Positions 49,919 to 58,362 of a stretch of DNA of 64,000 bases are shown one piece after another. The stretch lies in contig CAWFEI010000008.1 in assembly GCA_963814915.1 (NCBI GenBank), positions 1 through 64,000 of the forward strand, given 5' to 3'. The notes beneath the pieces were generated by a model. That model ran no database searches. It was not told the DNA's origin and worked only from the letters and a program-made list of their open reading frames with translations. The DNA comes from VRUE01 sp963814915. Its GTDB lineage: Bacteria > Actinomycetota > Thermoleophilia > Solirubrobacterales > 70-9. Made by a program: the position numbers and the translations under genes. The stretch's first letter is position 1; each line of letters starts with the position of its first letter.

Positions 49919-50734
49919 GTGCGCGTTCTGCTGACCAACGACGACGGGATCTCGGCGCCCGGGCTGCAGGCCGCGCGCCGTGCTCTGCGCGAGATCGACG
50001 GCGTCGAGGTCGACGTGGTCGCGCCGGACTCCAACCGCAGCGCCACGGCGCGCAGCATCACGACCCGCTCGCCGCTGAGCGTCGAGGAGGTCGAGTTCGG
50101 CGACGGCGATCGCGGCTATGCGACCGACGGCACCCCGGTCGACTGCGTGCGCTTCGCCGAGCTGGGCCTGGTCGGCCACCGGCCGGACCTGATCGTCTCC
50201 GGGATCAACCACGGCGCCAACCTCGGCGACGACATCACCTACTCGGGCACGGTCGCCGCCGCCTTTGAGGGAATCGTGCTCGGCATCCCGGCGATCGCGA
50301 TCTCCCAGCAGTCCTCGGGCGGTGGCATGGGCTACGTCAGCGGCCGCTTCGAGTTCGGCATCGCCGCCGCCTTCGCCGCCGAGCTGGTTGCCGGGCTGGA
50401 GGACGAGCCGATCCCACCGAAGACGCTGATCAACGTCAACTGCCCTGCCGGCGAGCCGAACGGGGTCGAAGTGACCAAGCTGGGCAAACGCGTCTACAAC
50501 GACGAGCTGAAGCTGGTCGGAGAGGACGAGGACAGCAGGCGCAAGCGTTATGAGATCTACGGCTGGCAGCCCGGCTTCGAGGAGGTCGACGGGACCGACC
50601 TGATGGCCGTCTCGCAGGGGCGGATCGCGGTCACGCCGATCCACTTCGACCTCACCGACCACGGCGGCATCGAGCGGCTGCGCGGCTGGGGCTTCGAGCG
50701 GATGCTTGCCGAGAGCCTTCCTTCATCGGTGTGA
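49919..50734 (+). CDS. surE: 5'/3'-nucleotidase SurE
   Basis: A 271-residue metal-dependent phosphatase. LLTNDDGISAPGL (metal ligands D9, D10), APDSNRSATARSIT, SGINHGANLGDDITYSGTVA and the C-terminal IHFDLTDHGG are conserved. It dephosphorylates nucleoside monophosphates. GTG start. It overlaps ligA by 4 bases (GTGA), so the two are coupled. Confidence 0.92.
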   Translation: MRVLLTNDDGISAPGLQAARRALREIDGVEVDVVAPDSNRSATARSITTRSPLSVEEVEFGDGDRGYATDGTPVDCVRFAELGLVGHRPDLIVSGINHGANLGDDITYSGTVAAAFEGIVLGIPAIAISQQSSGGGMGYVSGRFEFGIAAAFAAELVAGLEDEPIPPKTLINVNCPAGEPNGVEVTKLGKRVYNDELKLVGEDEDSRRKRYEIYGWQPGFEEVDGTDLMAVSQGRIAVTPIHFDLTDHGGIERLRGWGFERMLAESLPSSV

Positions 50735-52746
50735 GCGCGGCGGCCGACGAGAGGCGCGCGGCGGAGCTGCGCCGAGCGCTGGCCGGGCACAACCACCGCT
50801 ACTACGTGCTCGACGACCCGACGATCGGCGACGACGAGTACGACGCGCTGCTCGACGAGCTGCGCGCGATCGAGGCCGACAACCCGCAACTGCGCACGCC
50901 CGACTCGCCCACCCAGCGGGTCGGCGCGCCGCCGCTGGAGCGCTTCGAGCAGGTCGAGCACACCGAGCAGATGCTCTCGCTGGCCAACGCGCGCAGCGAG
51001 GAGGAGCTGCGCGCCTGGGAGACGCGCGTGCGCAACCACCTCAAGCGGCTCGACATCAGCGCCGCGGAGTTCAGCTACACGACCGAGCCGAAGATCGACG
51101 GCCTGGCGATCACGCTGACCTACGAGAACGGCGTGCTGAGCCGCGGCGCGACGCGAGGCGACGGGCGGATCGGCGAGGACGTGACCCGCAACCTGCGCAC
51201 GATCGGGGCGATCCCGCTGAGCATCGACGATGCCCCCGAGCTGGTCGAAGTGCGCGGCGAGGCCTACCTGCCGATCGCCGCCTTCAGGGCCCTCAACGAG
51301 CGGCGCGCCGAGGCGGGCGAGCCGACCTTCGCCAATCCGCGTAACTCCGCCGCGGGCTCGATCCGCCAGCTCGACCCCGCGCTCGCCGCCGAACGGCCGC
51401 TCTCGACCTGGATCTACGGCCTCGGCGCGGCGCCCGGGCTCGACCTCGCCACCCACATGGACGAGGTCGAATGGCTCGGCGAGCGCGGCTTCAGGGTCAA
51501 CCCCGACTCCGAGCATCACGCGGATATCGACTCGGTGGTCGAGCACTGCCGCTGGTGGGAGGAGCGGCGCGAGCAGCTCGACTACGAGATCGACGGAGTC
51601 GTGGTCAAGATCGACGAGCGGGCCCTGTGGCGGGAGCTGGGCGTGGTCGGGCGCGAGCCGCGCTGGGCGATCGCATGGAAGTTCGCGCCGACGACGGCGA
51701 CGACGAAGATGAGCCGCGTGGTCTGGAACGTCGGCCGCACCGGCCACCTGGTGCCCTTCGCGATGCTCGAGCCGGTCCACGTCGGCGGCGTCACGGTCAC
51801 CACCGCCACGCTCCACAACGAGGAGGACCTGGCGCGCAAGGACGTGCGCGAGGGCGACGAGGTGGTCGTGATGCGGGCGGGCGACGTCATCCCCCAGGTG
51901 GTCTCGCCGAAGCTGCCGCGGCAGAACCCCCGGGCGCGCAAGCCGAAGCCACCGAAGGAGTGCCCGGCGTGCGGGACTCCGACCGAGAAGCAGGACGGCG
52001 TGTTCACGATCTGCCCCAATCGCACCGGCTGCCCCGGCCAGTCCTTCCAGCACGTCAAGCACTTCGTCAGCCGCGGCGCGATGGACATCGACGGGCTCGG
52101 CGAAAAGCAGGCGCTGCGCTTCCTCGAGGAAGGCCAGATCACCGACGTCGCCGACATCTACGAGCTCGACGAGGCGCGACTGGCGGGCCTGGAGGGCTTT
52201 GGCGAGGTCTCGGCCCGCAACCTGCTGGCGGCGATCGACGCGTCCCGCTCGCGGCCGTTCAAACGCGTCCTCTACGCGCTCGGCCTGCCGGGCGTCGGCG
52301 CGGTCACCGCCGAGGCGCTGGCCGACCACTTCGGCTCGATCGACGCCCTGCGCGAAGCTGACCCCGAGCAAATCGAGCAGGCCGAGGGCGTCGGGCCGGT
52401 GATGGCCGTCCAGATCGCGGAGTCGCTCGCCGACGAGCCGACCTGGGCGCTGGTCGAGAAGCTGCGCGAGAAGGGGCTGCGGCTCGAGCAGGACGCCTCC
52501 GAACGACGCGCCGAGGGCGGCCCGTTGGAGGGCAAGACCCTGGTCCTCACCGGCACCCTGCCGGAGCTGACCCGGGAGGAGGCGGCTGCCCTGATCAAGG
52601 CGGCCGGGGGCAAGGTGGTCAACTCGGTCTCCAAGAAGACCGACTACGTCGTCGCGGGCGAGAGCCCCGGCTCGAAGCTGGCCAAGGCGGAGAAGTTCGA
52701 GACCGAGATCCTCGACGAGGCCGGCCTGCGGAAGCTGCTGGGTTGA
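50731..52746 (+). CDS. ligA: NAD-dependent DNA ligase
   Basis: 671 residues, normal length. N-terminal Ia domain HRYYVLDDPTIGDDEYDALL, AMP-binding lysine in EPKIDGLAITLTYENG (K121), OB domain, zinc finger CPACG...C-x-x-...C (near residue 411), HhH repeats and a C-terminal BRCT domain (GKTLVLTGTLPELTREEAAA). It seals nicks with NAD. GTG start coupled to surE. The stop codon abuts a 91-bp palindromic element directly. Confidence 0.96.
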   Translation: MSAAADERRAAELRRALAGHNHRYYVLDDPTIGDDEYDALLDELRAIEADNPQLRTPDSPTQRVGAPPLERFEQVEHTEQMLSLANARSEEELRAWETRVRNHLKRLDISAAEFSYTTEPKIDGLAITLTYENGVLSRGATRGDGRIGEDVTRNLRTIGAIPLSIDDAPELVEVRGEAYLPIAAFRALNERRAEAGEPTFANPRNSAAGSIRQLDPALAAERPLSTWIYGLGAAPGLDLATHMDEVEWLGERGFRVNPDSEHHADIDSVVEHCRWWEERREQLDYEIDGVVVKIDERALWRELGVVGREPRWAIAWKFAPTTATTKMSRVVWNVGRTGHLVPFAMLEPVHVGGVTVTTATLHNEEDLARKDVREGDEVVVMRAGDVIPQVVSPKLPRQNPRARKPKPPKECPACGTPTEKQDGVFTICPNRTGCPGQSFQHVKHFVSRGAMDIDGLGEKQALRFLEEGQITDVADIYELDEARLAGLEGFGEVSARNLLAAIDASRSRPFKRVLYALGLPGVGAVTAEALADHFGSIDALREADPEQIEQAEGVGPVMAVQIAESLADEPTWALVEKLREKGLRLEQDASERRAEGGPLEGKTLVLTGTLPELTREEAAALIKAAGGKVVNSVSKKTDYVVAGESPGSKLAKAEKFETEILDEAGLRKLLG

Positions 52747-52837
52747 GGAGGAGGGGGACCCTCCCGCCCCGACAATCGGCGACCTAATTAGGTCGCCGAT
52801 TTGAGTATCCGCCGGTTCGGGAGGGTCCCCCTCCTCC
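52747..52837. repeat. 91-bp composite palindrome, copy A (ligA-truA)
   Basis: Outer arms GGAGGAGGGGGACCCTCCCG (52747-52766) and its exact complement (52818-52837) are perfect over 20 bp. Between them a perfect 28-bp palindrome lies at 52774-52801, with 7-base and 16-base spacers on its sides. It starts on the base after the ligA stop and ends two bases before the truA stop, so it could fold as a terminator for both strands, though no U run follows either stem. Confidence 0.9.
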
Positions 52838-52839
52838 CT

Positions 52840-53571
52840 TCAGTAGCTGACCTTCTCCAGGTACAAGCCGTGGGCTGCCGCTGTGTCGCCCGCAGCGCTG
52901 CGCGGAGCGCCGGTGAGTAGCTGCGTGAAGCTGTCCAGGGTTCGGCGGTCCCTTCCCACCTCCAGCATCGTGCCGACCAGGACGCGGACCATGTTGCGCA
53001 TGAACGAGTCCGCGGTGATCGTGAACTCGAGCACGTCGCCCGCGTGCCCCCAGGCGGCCGCAGCGACGTCGCGCTCAAAGCGGACGTGGTCGGTCTGGGT
53101 CGGCGTGAAGGCCGTGAAGTCGTGCGTGCCGGGGAGGGCGGCCGCGCAGGCCTGTAGCGCCTCCGGGTCGAGCCGGTAGGGCCACCAGAGGGCGCGGCCC
53201 CGCTCCAGGGGGCTGGGTGAGCCACGGGCCAGCACCCGGTAGCGGTAGCTGCGCGATTTGGCGCTGCCGCGCGCGTCGAACCCGTCGTCGACGACCGTGG
53301 CCGCGGTCACCGTGAGATCGTCGGGCCCGAGCCCGTTGAGGCGCCGCGCCAGGTCGCCTTTTATCTCCGCCGAGGTCGCGAAGCTGGCCACCTGCCCGCG
53401 AGCGTGGACGCCGGTGTCGGTTCGCCCGGCCACGGTGAGCCGCACCTGCTCGCGCAGCACGGTCGCCAAGGCCGCCTCCAGCTCCCCCTGCACCGTGCGC
53501 AGACCTGGCTGCTCCGCCCAGCCCTTGAAGCTCCCCCCGTCGTACTCGATATCCAATCGAACCTTGGTCAT
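52840..53571 (-). CDS. truA: tRNA pseudouridine synthase A
   Basis: 243 residues. The catalytic aspartate is D52 in TVAGRTDTGVHARGQVASF. YDGGSFKGWAEQPG at the start and SFMRNMVRVLVGTMLEVG near the end are family blocks. It makes pseudouridine at positions 38-40 of tRNA. ATG 53571. It is the last gene of the ribosomal run and is bracketed by two inverted copies of a palindromic element. Confidence 0.94.
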   Translation of the reverse strand: MTKVRLDIEYDGGSFKGWAEQPGLRTVQGELEAALATVLREQVRLTVAGRTDTGVHARGQVASFATSAEIKGDLARRLNGLGPDDLTVTAATVVDDGFDARGSAKSRSYRYRVLARGSPSPLERGRALWWPYRLDPEALQACAAALPGTHDFTAFTPTQTDHVRFERDVAAAAWGHAGDVLEFTITADSFMRNMVRVLVGTMLEVGRDRRTLDSFTQLLTGAPRSAAGDTAAAHGLYLEKVSY

Positions 53572-53598
53572 TGCGAGCAGTATCCAACCCTTGAGCAA

Positions 53599-53689
53599 GG
53601 AGGAGGGGGACCCTCCCGAACCGGCGGATACTCAAAACGGCGGTCTAATTAGACCGCCGTTTGTCGGGGCGGGAGGGTCCCCCTCCTCC
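53599..53689. repeat. 91-bp composite palindrome, copy B (truA-rplQ), inverted relative to copy A
   Basis: The same 20-bp arms lie at 53599-53618 and 53670-53689. The spacers are 16 and 7 bases, the mirror order of copy A, with identical sequences. The central 28-bp palindrome (53635-53662) differs from copy A at three positions per arm, each change matched on the other arm. It begins 28 bases upstream of truA's start and ends two bases from the rplQ stop. Confidence 0.9.
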
Positions 53690-53691
53690 CC

Positions 53692-54045
53692 CTAAACCAG
53701 CTCGAGGTAAACCATCTCCGTGGAGTCCGACCGCCTGGGGCCGAGCTTGACAATCCGCGTGTAGCCGCCGGGGCGCTCGGTGTAGCGCGGCGCGACCTCC
53801 TCGAACAGCTTGTGCACGATGAACTTGTCGTTGTGCAGAGTCGAGAGCGCCTGCCGCCGCGCGTGCAGGTCGCCGCGCTTGGCGAGTGTGATCAGCTGCT
53901 CGACCTCGGGCTTGACCGCCTTTGCCTTGGCCTGGCTGGTCTTGATCCGCTCGTGCTCGATCAGCTGCTTGGAGAGGTTCGAGAGCAGCGACTCGCGATG
54001 CGACGCGTCGCGGCTGAGTTTGTTGCGCTTCTTGCGGTGCCGCAT
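53692..54045 (-). CDS. rplQ: 50S ribosomal protein L17
   Basis: 117 residues. NKLSRDASHRESLLSNLSKQ and LIEHERIKTSQAKAKAVKPE are the family N-terminal block. The length matches bacterial L17. It is the last ribosomal protein of the run, after rpoA. Confidence 0.97.
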   Translation of the reverse strand: MRHRKKRNKLSRDASHRESLLSNLSKQLIEHERIKTSQAKAKAVKPEVEQLITLAKRGDLHARRQALSTLHNDKFIVHKLFEEVAPRYTERPGGYTRIVKLGPRRSDSTEMVYLELV

Positions 54046-54077
54046 CGGTCTCTCGCTCTCTTCCTCGGGGCCTCTGC

Positions 54078-55073
54078 CTAGTCCTGGCTCAGATCGAGGC
54101 CGCGGGACTGCAGTGTCTCGATAACTTCATCGATCGACTTGGAGCCGAAGTTGGGGATCGCGTTCAGCTCGGAACGCGTCTTGCGGACGAGGTCGCCCAC
54201 GGTCTGCACCCCCGCCCGCTTGAGGCAGTTGTAGGAACGCACGCCGAGCTCCAGCTCCTCGATCAGGATCTCGTCGAGACCGTTGTTGGCGGCGACTCCA
54301 CCGCCGTCGCCCCCGGCCACGGCGGAAAGGCCGTCGCCGCCGGCGAGGGCCGGCGCGACCGCTTCGCGCGCGGTCAGCTCCTCGACCCGGTCGGCGTCGG
54401 TGAAGATCGCCAGGGTCTTGATCAGGATCTCCGAGGCCTCACGCAGTGCCGCGGCGGGCTCAATCGAGCCGTCGGTCTCGATCTCCAGGGTCAGTTTGTC
54501 GAAGTCGGTGCGCTGGCCGACACGGGCTGTGGCGACCGCGTAGGAAGCGCGCCGGATCGGCGAGAAGATCGAGTCGATCGGGATCACGCCGATCGGCTGG
54601 TCGTCGGACTTGTTCTCCTCCGCCGGCGAGTAGCCGCGGCCGCGGCCGATCGTCAGGTAGACCTCGAGCTTGGTTTTCTTCTCCAGGGTCGCGATCGGGG
54701 CGTCGGGGTTGAGGATCTCGACGCCCGAGGGCAGGTCGATGTCCTTCGCCTTGATCTCACCCGGGCCGGTGGCGACCAAGGGCGCCTCGACCTCGTCGGC
54801 GTCGGTGTGCATGCGGACGACGAGGTCCTTCAAGTTGAGCACGATGTCGGTGACGTCCTCTTTGACGCCGGGCACGCTGGAAAACTCGTGCGAGACGCCC
54901 TCGATCCGCACGCTGGTCACGGCGGCGCCGCCCAGCGAGGAGAGCAGGACGCGGCGCAGGCTGTTGCCGAAGGTGTAGCCGAAGCCCTTGTCGAGGGGCT
55001 CGATCGTGAACGTGCCGCGGCGGTCGTCCGCCGTGTCTGCGGTTATCCGAGGGACCTGAAAGTCAGTGGTCAT
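54078..55073 (-). CDS. rpoA: RNA polymerase alpha subunit
   Basis: 331 residues. The N-terminal dimer domain (FTIEPLDKGFGYTFGNSLRR, VLLSSLGGAAVTSVRIEGV) and the C-terminal domain (ELELGVRSYNCLKRAGVQTV, SKSIDEVIETLQSRGL) are separated by a linker of about 20 residues rich in glycine. Both the polymerase-binding and DNA-binding blocks are normal. Operon position S4-alpha-L17 is standard. Confidence 0.97.
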   Translation of the reverse strand: MTTDFQVPRITADTADDRRGTFTIEPLDKGFGYTFGNSLRRVLLSSLGGAAVTSVRIEGVSHEFSSVPGVKEDVTDIVLNLKDLVVRMHTDADEVEAPLVATGPGEIKAKDIDLPSGVEILNPDAPIATLEKKTKLEVYLTIGRGRGYSPAEENKSDDQPIGVIPIDSIFSPIRRASYAVATARVGQRTDFDKLTLEIETDGSIEPAAALREASEILIKTLAIFTDADRVEELTAREAVAPALAGGDGLSAVAGGDGGGVAANNGLDEILIEELELGVRSYNCLKRAGVQTVGDLVRKTRSELNAIPNFGSKSIDEVIETLQSRGLDLSQD

Positions 55074-55113
55074 GAGTTCCTTGCGTATGGGTGTGTCAGA
55101 AATCGGGCCCGGA

Positions 55114-55734
55114 CTACTTGGAGTACAGCTCGACGATCAGCTGCTCCTGCACCGGCGCCGAGATCTCAGCGCGCTCCGGGTAGCGCAGGACCTTGGCGGT
55201 GAGCGAGTCGTGGTCGGCCTGCAGCCAGGCCGGCACGGTCGAGACGAGCTCGGTCGCTTTGCGAATCGTGTCGGTGGCCGCCGATCCGGACTTGATCGAG
55301 ATCACGTCCTCGGGGCGCACCTGGTAAGAGGGGACGTCGACGCGGCGGCCGTTGACCTGCCAGTGCCCGTGGCGGACAAGCTGGCGGGCCTGGCGCCGCG
55401 AGGCGGCGAAGCCGAGGCGCACGAGGACGTTGTCGAGGCGGGACTCGAGCAGGCGCAGGAGGTTCTCGCCGGTGACGCCGTCCTGGCGCGAGGCTTTGTC
55501 GTAATAGGCGCGGAACTGGCCCTCGAGCACCTGGTAGTAGCGACGCGTCTTCTGCTTCTCGCGCAGCTGCACGCGGTACTCGGACTGGCGCATCCGCCCG
55601 CGGCCGTGCTCGCCCGGCGGGTAGGAGCGGCGCTCGACGCCGCACTTGTCGGTGAAGCAGCGCTCGCCCTTGAGAAAGAGCTTCTGGCCCTCGCGGCGGC
55701 ACTGCTTGCACTGGGCCGAGGTGTCGCGCGCCAT
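55114..55734 (-). CDS. rpsD: 30S ribosomal protein S4
   Basis: 206 residues. The N-terminus contains CKQCRREGQKLF and a later pair of cysteines (ERCFTDKCGVERRSY), so this is the zinc-binding form of S4. The S4 RNA-binding domain (LESRLDNVLVRLGFAASRRQ) follows. ATG 55734 overlaps the rpsK stop by one base. Confidence 0.97.
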   Translation of the reverse strand: MARDTSAQCKQCRREGQKLFLKGERCFTDKCGVERRSYPPGEHGRGRMRQSEYRVQLREKQKTRRYYQVLEGQFRAYYDKASRQDGVTGENLLRLLESRLDNVLVRLGFAASRRQARQLVRHGHWQVNGRRVDVPSYQVRPEDVISIKSGSAATDTIRKATELVSTVPAWLQADHDSLTAKVLRYPERAEISAPVQEQLIVELYSK

Positions 55735-56135
55735 TAGACCCGCCTCCGCTTTTTCGGCCGGCAGCCGTTGTGGGCCTGCGGAGAAACGTCCTTGACCGTG
55801 GTCACGTCGAGTCCGGCGGCCTGCAGCGAGCGGATCGCCGTCTCGCGGCCCGAGCCGGCGCCCTTGGCGAAGACCTCGACTTTTTCGAGGCCGTGCTCCA
55901 TGCCCTTCTTGGCTGCCGCGTCGGCGGTCACCTGGGCGGCGAACGGAGTCGACTTGCGCGAGCCTTTGAAGCCGACCGAGCCGGCCGACTCCCAGGCGAT
56001 CACGTTGCCCTGCGGGTCGGTCAGCGTGACGATCGTGTTGTTGAAGGAAGTCTTGATGTGGGCCTGGCCGTAGGCGATGTTCTTTTTCACCCGGCGGCGG
56101 GTGCGCCCTTTGGCCTGTTTTTTCGCTGCTGCCAT
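55734..56135 (-). CDS. rpsK: 30S ribosomal protein S11
   Basis: 133 residues. AHIKTSFNNTIVTLTDPQGN and the C-terminal DVSPQAHNGCRPKKRRRV are the diagnostic blocks. Its stop touches the start of rpsD. Confidence 0.97.
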   Translation of the reverse strand: MAAAKKQAKGRTRRRVKKNIAYGQAHIKTSFNNTIVTLTDPQGNVIAWESAGSVGFKGSRKSTPFAAQVTADAAAKKGMEHGLEKVEVFAKGAGSGRETAIRSLQAAGLDVTTVKDVSPQAHNGCRPKKRRRV

Positions 56136-56148
56136 CCCCGCTCCGTCC

Positions 56149-56520
56149 TTACGCCTTGCGCCTGCCGGCGACGCTCATCCGGCGCGGGCCCTTGCGGCCG
56201 CGCGCGTTGGTCTTCGTCCGCTGCCCGCGGACCGGCAGTCCGCGTCGGTGGCGCAGCCCCCGGTAGGAACCGATCTCCATCAGCCGTTTGACGTCCTGCG
56301 AGCGATCGCGCCGCAGGTCGCCCTCGACCTCGCGCTGCTCGACCGCCTCGCGCAGTTTCACGACCTCTTCCTCGGTCAGATCCTTGACCGGCGTGTTCGG
56401 GTCGATCTTGGTCTCCGCGAGGATGTCCTGAGCGGTCGAGCGGCCGATGCCGAAGATGTAGGTGAGCCCGATCTCGACCCGCTTGTTTACCGGGATGTTG
56501 ATCCCTGCGATTCGCGCCAT
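56149..56520 (-). CDS. rpsM: 30S ribosomal protein S13
   Basis: 123 residues. ARIAGINIPVNKRVEIGLTY at the start, GLRHRRGLPVRGQRTKTNAR near the end. The helix-two-turn-helix region (AQDILAETKIDPNTPVKDL) is intact. It lies three bases beyond rpmJ. Confidence 0.97.
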   Translation of the reverse strand: MARIAGINIPVNKRVEIGLTYIFGIGRSTAQDILAETKIDPNTPVKDLTEEEVVKLREAVEQREVEGDLRRDRSQDVKRLMEIGSYRGLRHRRGLPVRGQRTKTNARGRKGPRRMSVAGRRKA

Positions 56521-56523
56521 CGA

Positions 56524-56637
56524 TCAGCCCTGCCGCTGCTTGTGGCGCGGGTTTTGGCAGATCACGAGGACCGCGCCGTTGCGGCGGATCACCTTGCACT
56601 TTTCGCACATCGGCTTTACGGAAGCTCGGACCTTCAT
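56524..56637 (-). CDS. rpmJ: 50S ribosomal protein L36
   Basis: 37 residues: MKVRASVKPMCEKCKVIRRN and the following GAVLVICQNPRHKQRQG. Zinc ligands C11, C14, C27 and H32 (C+ form). The ATG at 56637 and the position before rpsM are standard. The 111 bases between it and map hold no infA or other gene I can find. Confidence 0.95.
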   Translation of the reverse strand: MKVRASVKPMCEKCKVIRRNGAVLVICQNPRHKQRQG

Positions 56638-56748
56638 CGCTCCGGTGTTCGTCTCGACTACAGGACTCCCGCTCGCCCCATGAATCGGGCAGGCAGGCAA
56701 CAAACGGCCCTCTGGGCCGACCGGGAAAGATAGCAGGGGACGCGTCTT

Positions 56749-57507
56749 CTACTCATCCTCGTGCCACGGGGTGAGGATGCGCGGGCCGTCGGCCGTGACC
56801 GCGATCGTGAACTCGAAGTGGGCGGCCAGCGAGCCGTCCTGGGAATAGACGGCCCAGCCGTCGTCGCCCATGCGCACCAGCGGGCCGCCGGCGTTGACCA
56901 TCGGCTCGATCGCCAGCACCGTCCCCTCCTCCAGCTTCGGCCCCTTGCCGGGCTCGCCGAAGTTGGGGACCTGCGGGTCCTCGTGCATGTCGCGGCCGAT
57001 CCCGTGGCCGACCAAGGTGCGGATGATCGAGAGCCCCTCGATCTCGACCGACTTCTGGATCGCCGCCGAGACGTCGCCGAGGTGGTTGCCGGGCTGCATC
57101 TTCTCCGCGCCGGCGAAGAGCGACGCCTTGGTCACGTCGAGTAGCTTGCGCGCCTCCGGCGAGATCGAGCCGATCGGCAGCGTCACCGCCGCGTCGGATA
57201 CCCAACCGTCCTTGACGACGCCGACGTCGATCGAGAGCACGTCGCCGCGCTTCAGCTCGTAGGGGCTGGGAATGCCATGTACGACCATCGAGTTGGGCGA
57301 GGCGCAGATCGAGCCCGGGAAGCCCCTGTAGCCCTTGAAGGCAGGCTCGGCGCCCTGCGAGCGAATGAACTTCTCCGCCGCGGCATCGAGCTCCTTGGTC
57401 GTCGCGCCCGGCCTCGCCTTGGAGGCGAGCATGCGCAGGCAGCGGACGAGGATCTGCCCGGAGGCAGCCATCTTCTCGACCTGCTCCGGGCTCTTCTTGA
57501 TGATCAT
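56749..57507 (-). CDS. map: Methionine aminopeptidase, type I
   Basis: 252 residues. Metal ligands are in SIDVGVVKDGWVSDAAV (two aspartates), GHGIGRDMHEDP (histidine), AIEPM (glutamate) and FEFTIAV (glutamate); the substrate histidine is in MVVHGIP. It cuts N-terminal methionine from new proteins. ATG 57507 (MIIKKSPEQVEKM) is the normal start; an upstream GTG is possible. Confidence 0.95.
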   Translation of the reverse strand: MIIKKSPEQVEKMAASGQILVRCLRMLASKARPGATTKELDAAAEKFIRSQGAEPAFKGYRGFPGSICASPNSMVVHGIPSPYELKRGDVLSIDVGVVKDGWVSDAAVTLPIGSISPEARKLLDVTKASLFAGAEKMQPGNHLGDVSAAIQKSVEIEGLSIIRTLVGHGIGRDMHEDPQVPNFGEPGKGPKLEEGTVLAIEPMVNAGGPLVRMGDDGWAVYSQDGSLAAHFEFTIAVTADGPRILTPWHEDE

Positions 57508-57537
57508 CCGATACACGCTAGCCGCCGGCCGGCCGGG

Positions 57538-58218
57538 CTAGATCGCCTCGTCGGCTTCCAATTTCAGCGTGGCGAGGGTGCGGCGCAGCTCCTCGCCTAC
57601 CGGCTCGGGGGCGGCGCTCCCGTCGATCCGCCGCAGCAGGCTCTGGTCGTCGTAGAACTTGATCAGCGGCTCGGTCTTTTCGTGGTAGGTCTCGAGCCGG
57701 TGGGCGATCACCTCGGGCTTGTCGTCGTCGCGGACGATCAGTTCGCTGCCGTCGAGGTCGCAGACGCCCTCCTTCTCAGGCGGGTTGAAATCGACGTGAA
57801 AGACGTGGCCGTTCTCGGCGCAGGTGCGGCGGCCGCCGAGGCGACGCGAGACCTCGGTGTCCTCGACGTCGATCAGCAGCACCGCCGTGAGGCCGCGGCC
57901 CAGCTCGTCGAGCTTCGCCGCCAGCGCCTCGGCCTGCGGCACGGTGCGGGGGAAGCCGTCGAGGATGAAGCCGTCGGCGGCCTCGGCGGAGTCGATCCGC
58001 TCGGCGATCGCGTCGACGATGACCGCGTCGGGCACAAGGTCGCCCCGGTCCATGTACTCCTTCGCCGTTTTGCCCAGCTCCGTCTCATCGCGAACCGCAG
58101 CCCTGAGAATGTCCCCCGTCGCCCAATAGGGCAACTGGAGGTCTTCCTGAAGTCTCTCGCCCTGCGTGCCCTTTCCCGATCCGGGGGGTCCGAGGAGTAC
58201 GAGATTAAGTTCAGTCAT
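57538..58218 (-). CDS. adk: Adenylate kinase
   Basis: 226 residues. P-loop LLGPPGSGKGTQ, the AMP helix LPYWATGDILRA and GFPRTVPQAEAL. The LID carries cysteines in RRTCAENGHVFHV and EGVCDLDGSEL, the metal-binding (Cys/His/Cys/Asp) type. It balances AMP, ADP and ATP. The gene is in its usual place between secY and map, but is preceded by an unusual intergenic element. Confidence 0.96.
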   Translation of the reverse strand: MTELNLVLLGPPGSGKGTQGERLQEDLQLPYWATGDILRAAVRDETELGKTAKEYMDRGDLVPDAVIVDAIAERIDSAEAADGFILDGFPRTVPQAEALAAKLDELGRGLTAVLLIDVEDTEVSRRLGGRRTCAENGHVFHVDFNPPEKEGVCDLDGSELIVRDDDKPEVIAHRLETYHEKTEPLIKFYDDQSLLRRIDGSAAPEPVGEELRRTLATLKLEADEAI

Positions 58219-58243
58219 AGAAAATTTGAAATGAGATTGAGGG

Positions 58244-58352
58244 CGCGAAAATCAAGTAGGTCGGAGGATGCAGGGAGGGTGACGAGGGGAGCGCACTTCC
58301 GTGCGTGACCCGAGGAAGCCGACCGAAGACCCCGAGATACGCAGATTTGCAG
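58244..58352 (-). repeat. About 108-nt intergenic element, copy A (secY-adk)
   Basis: On the minus strand it runs from CTGCAAATCTGCGTATCTCG to GATTTTCGCG. By hand alignment it matches the opposite-strand sequence at 60984-61091 at about 80 percent over its length with one gap. A 5-bp stem CGCAC-GGAA-GTGCG lies at its centre (GNRA-like loop). It fills most of the 144-base spacer between secY and adk. Confidence 0.75.
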
Positions 58353-58362
58353 CGTCCTCAAC

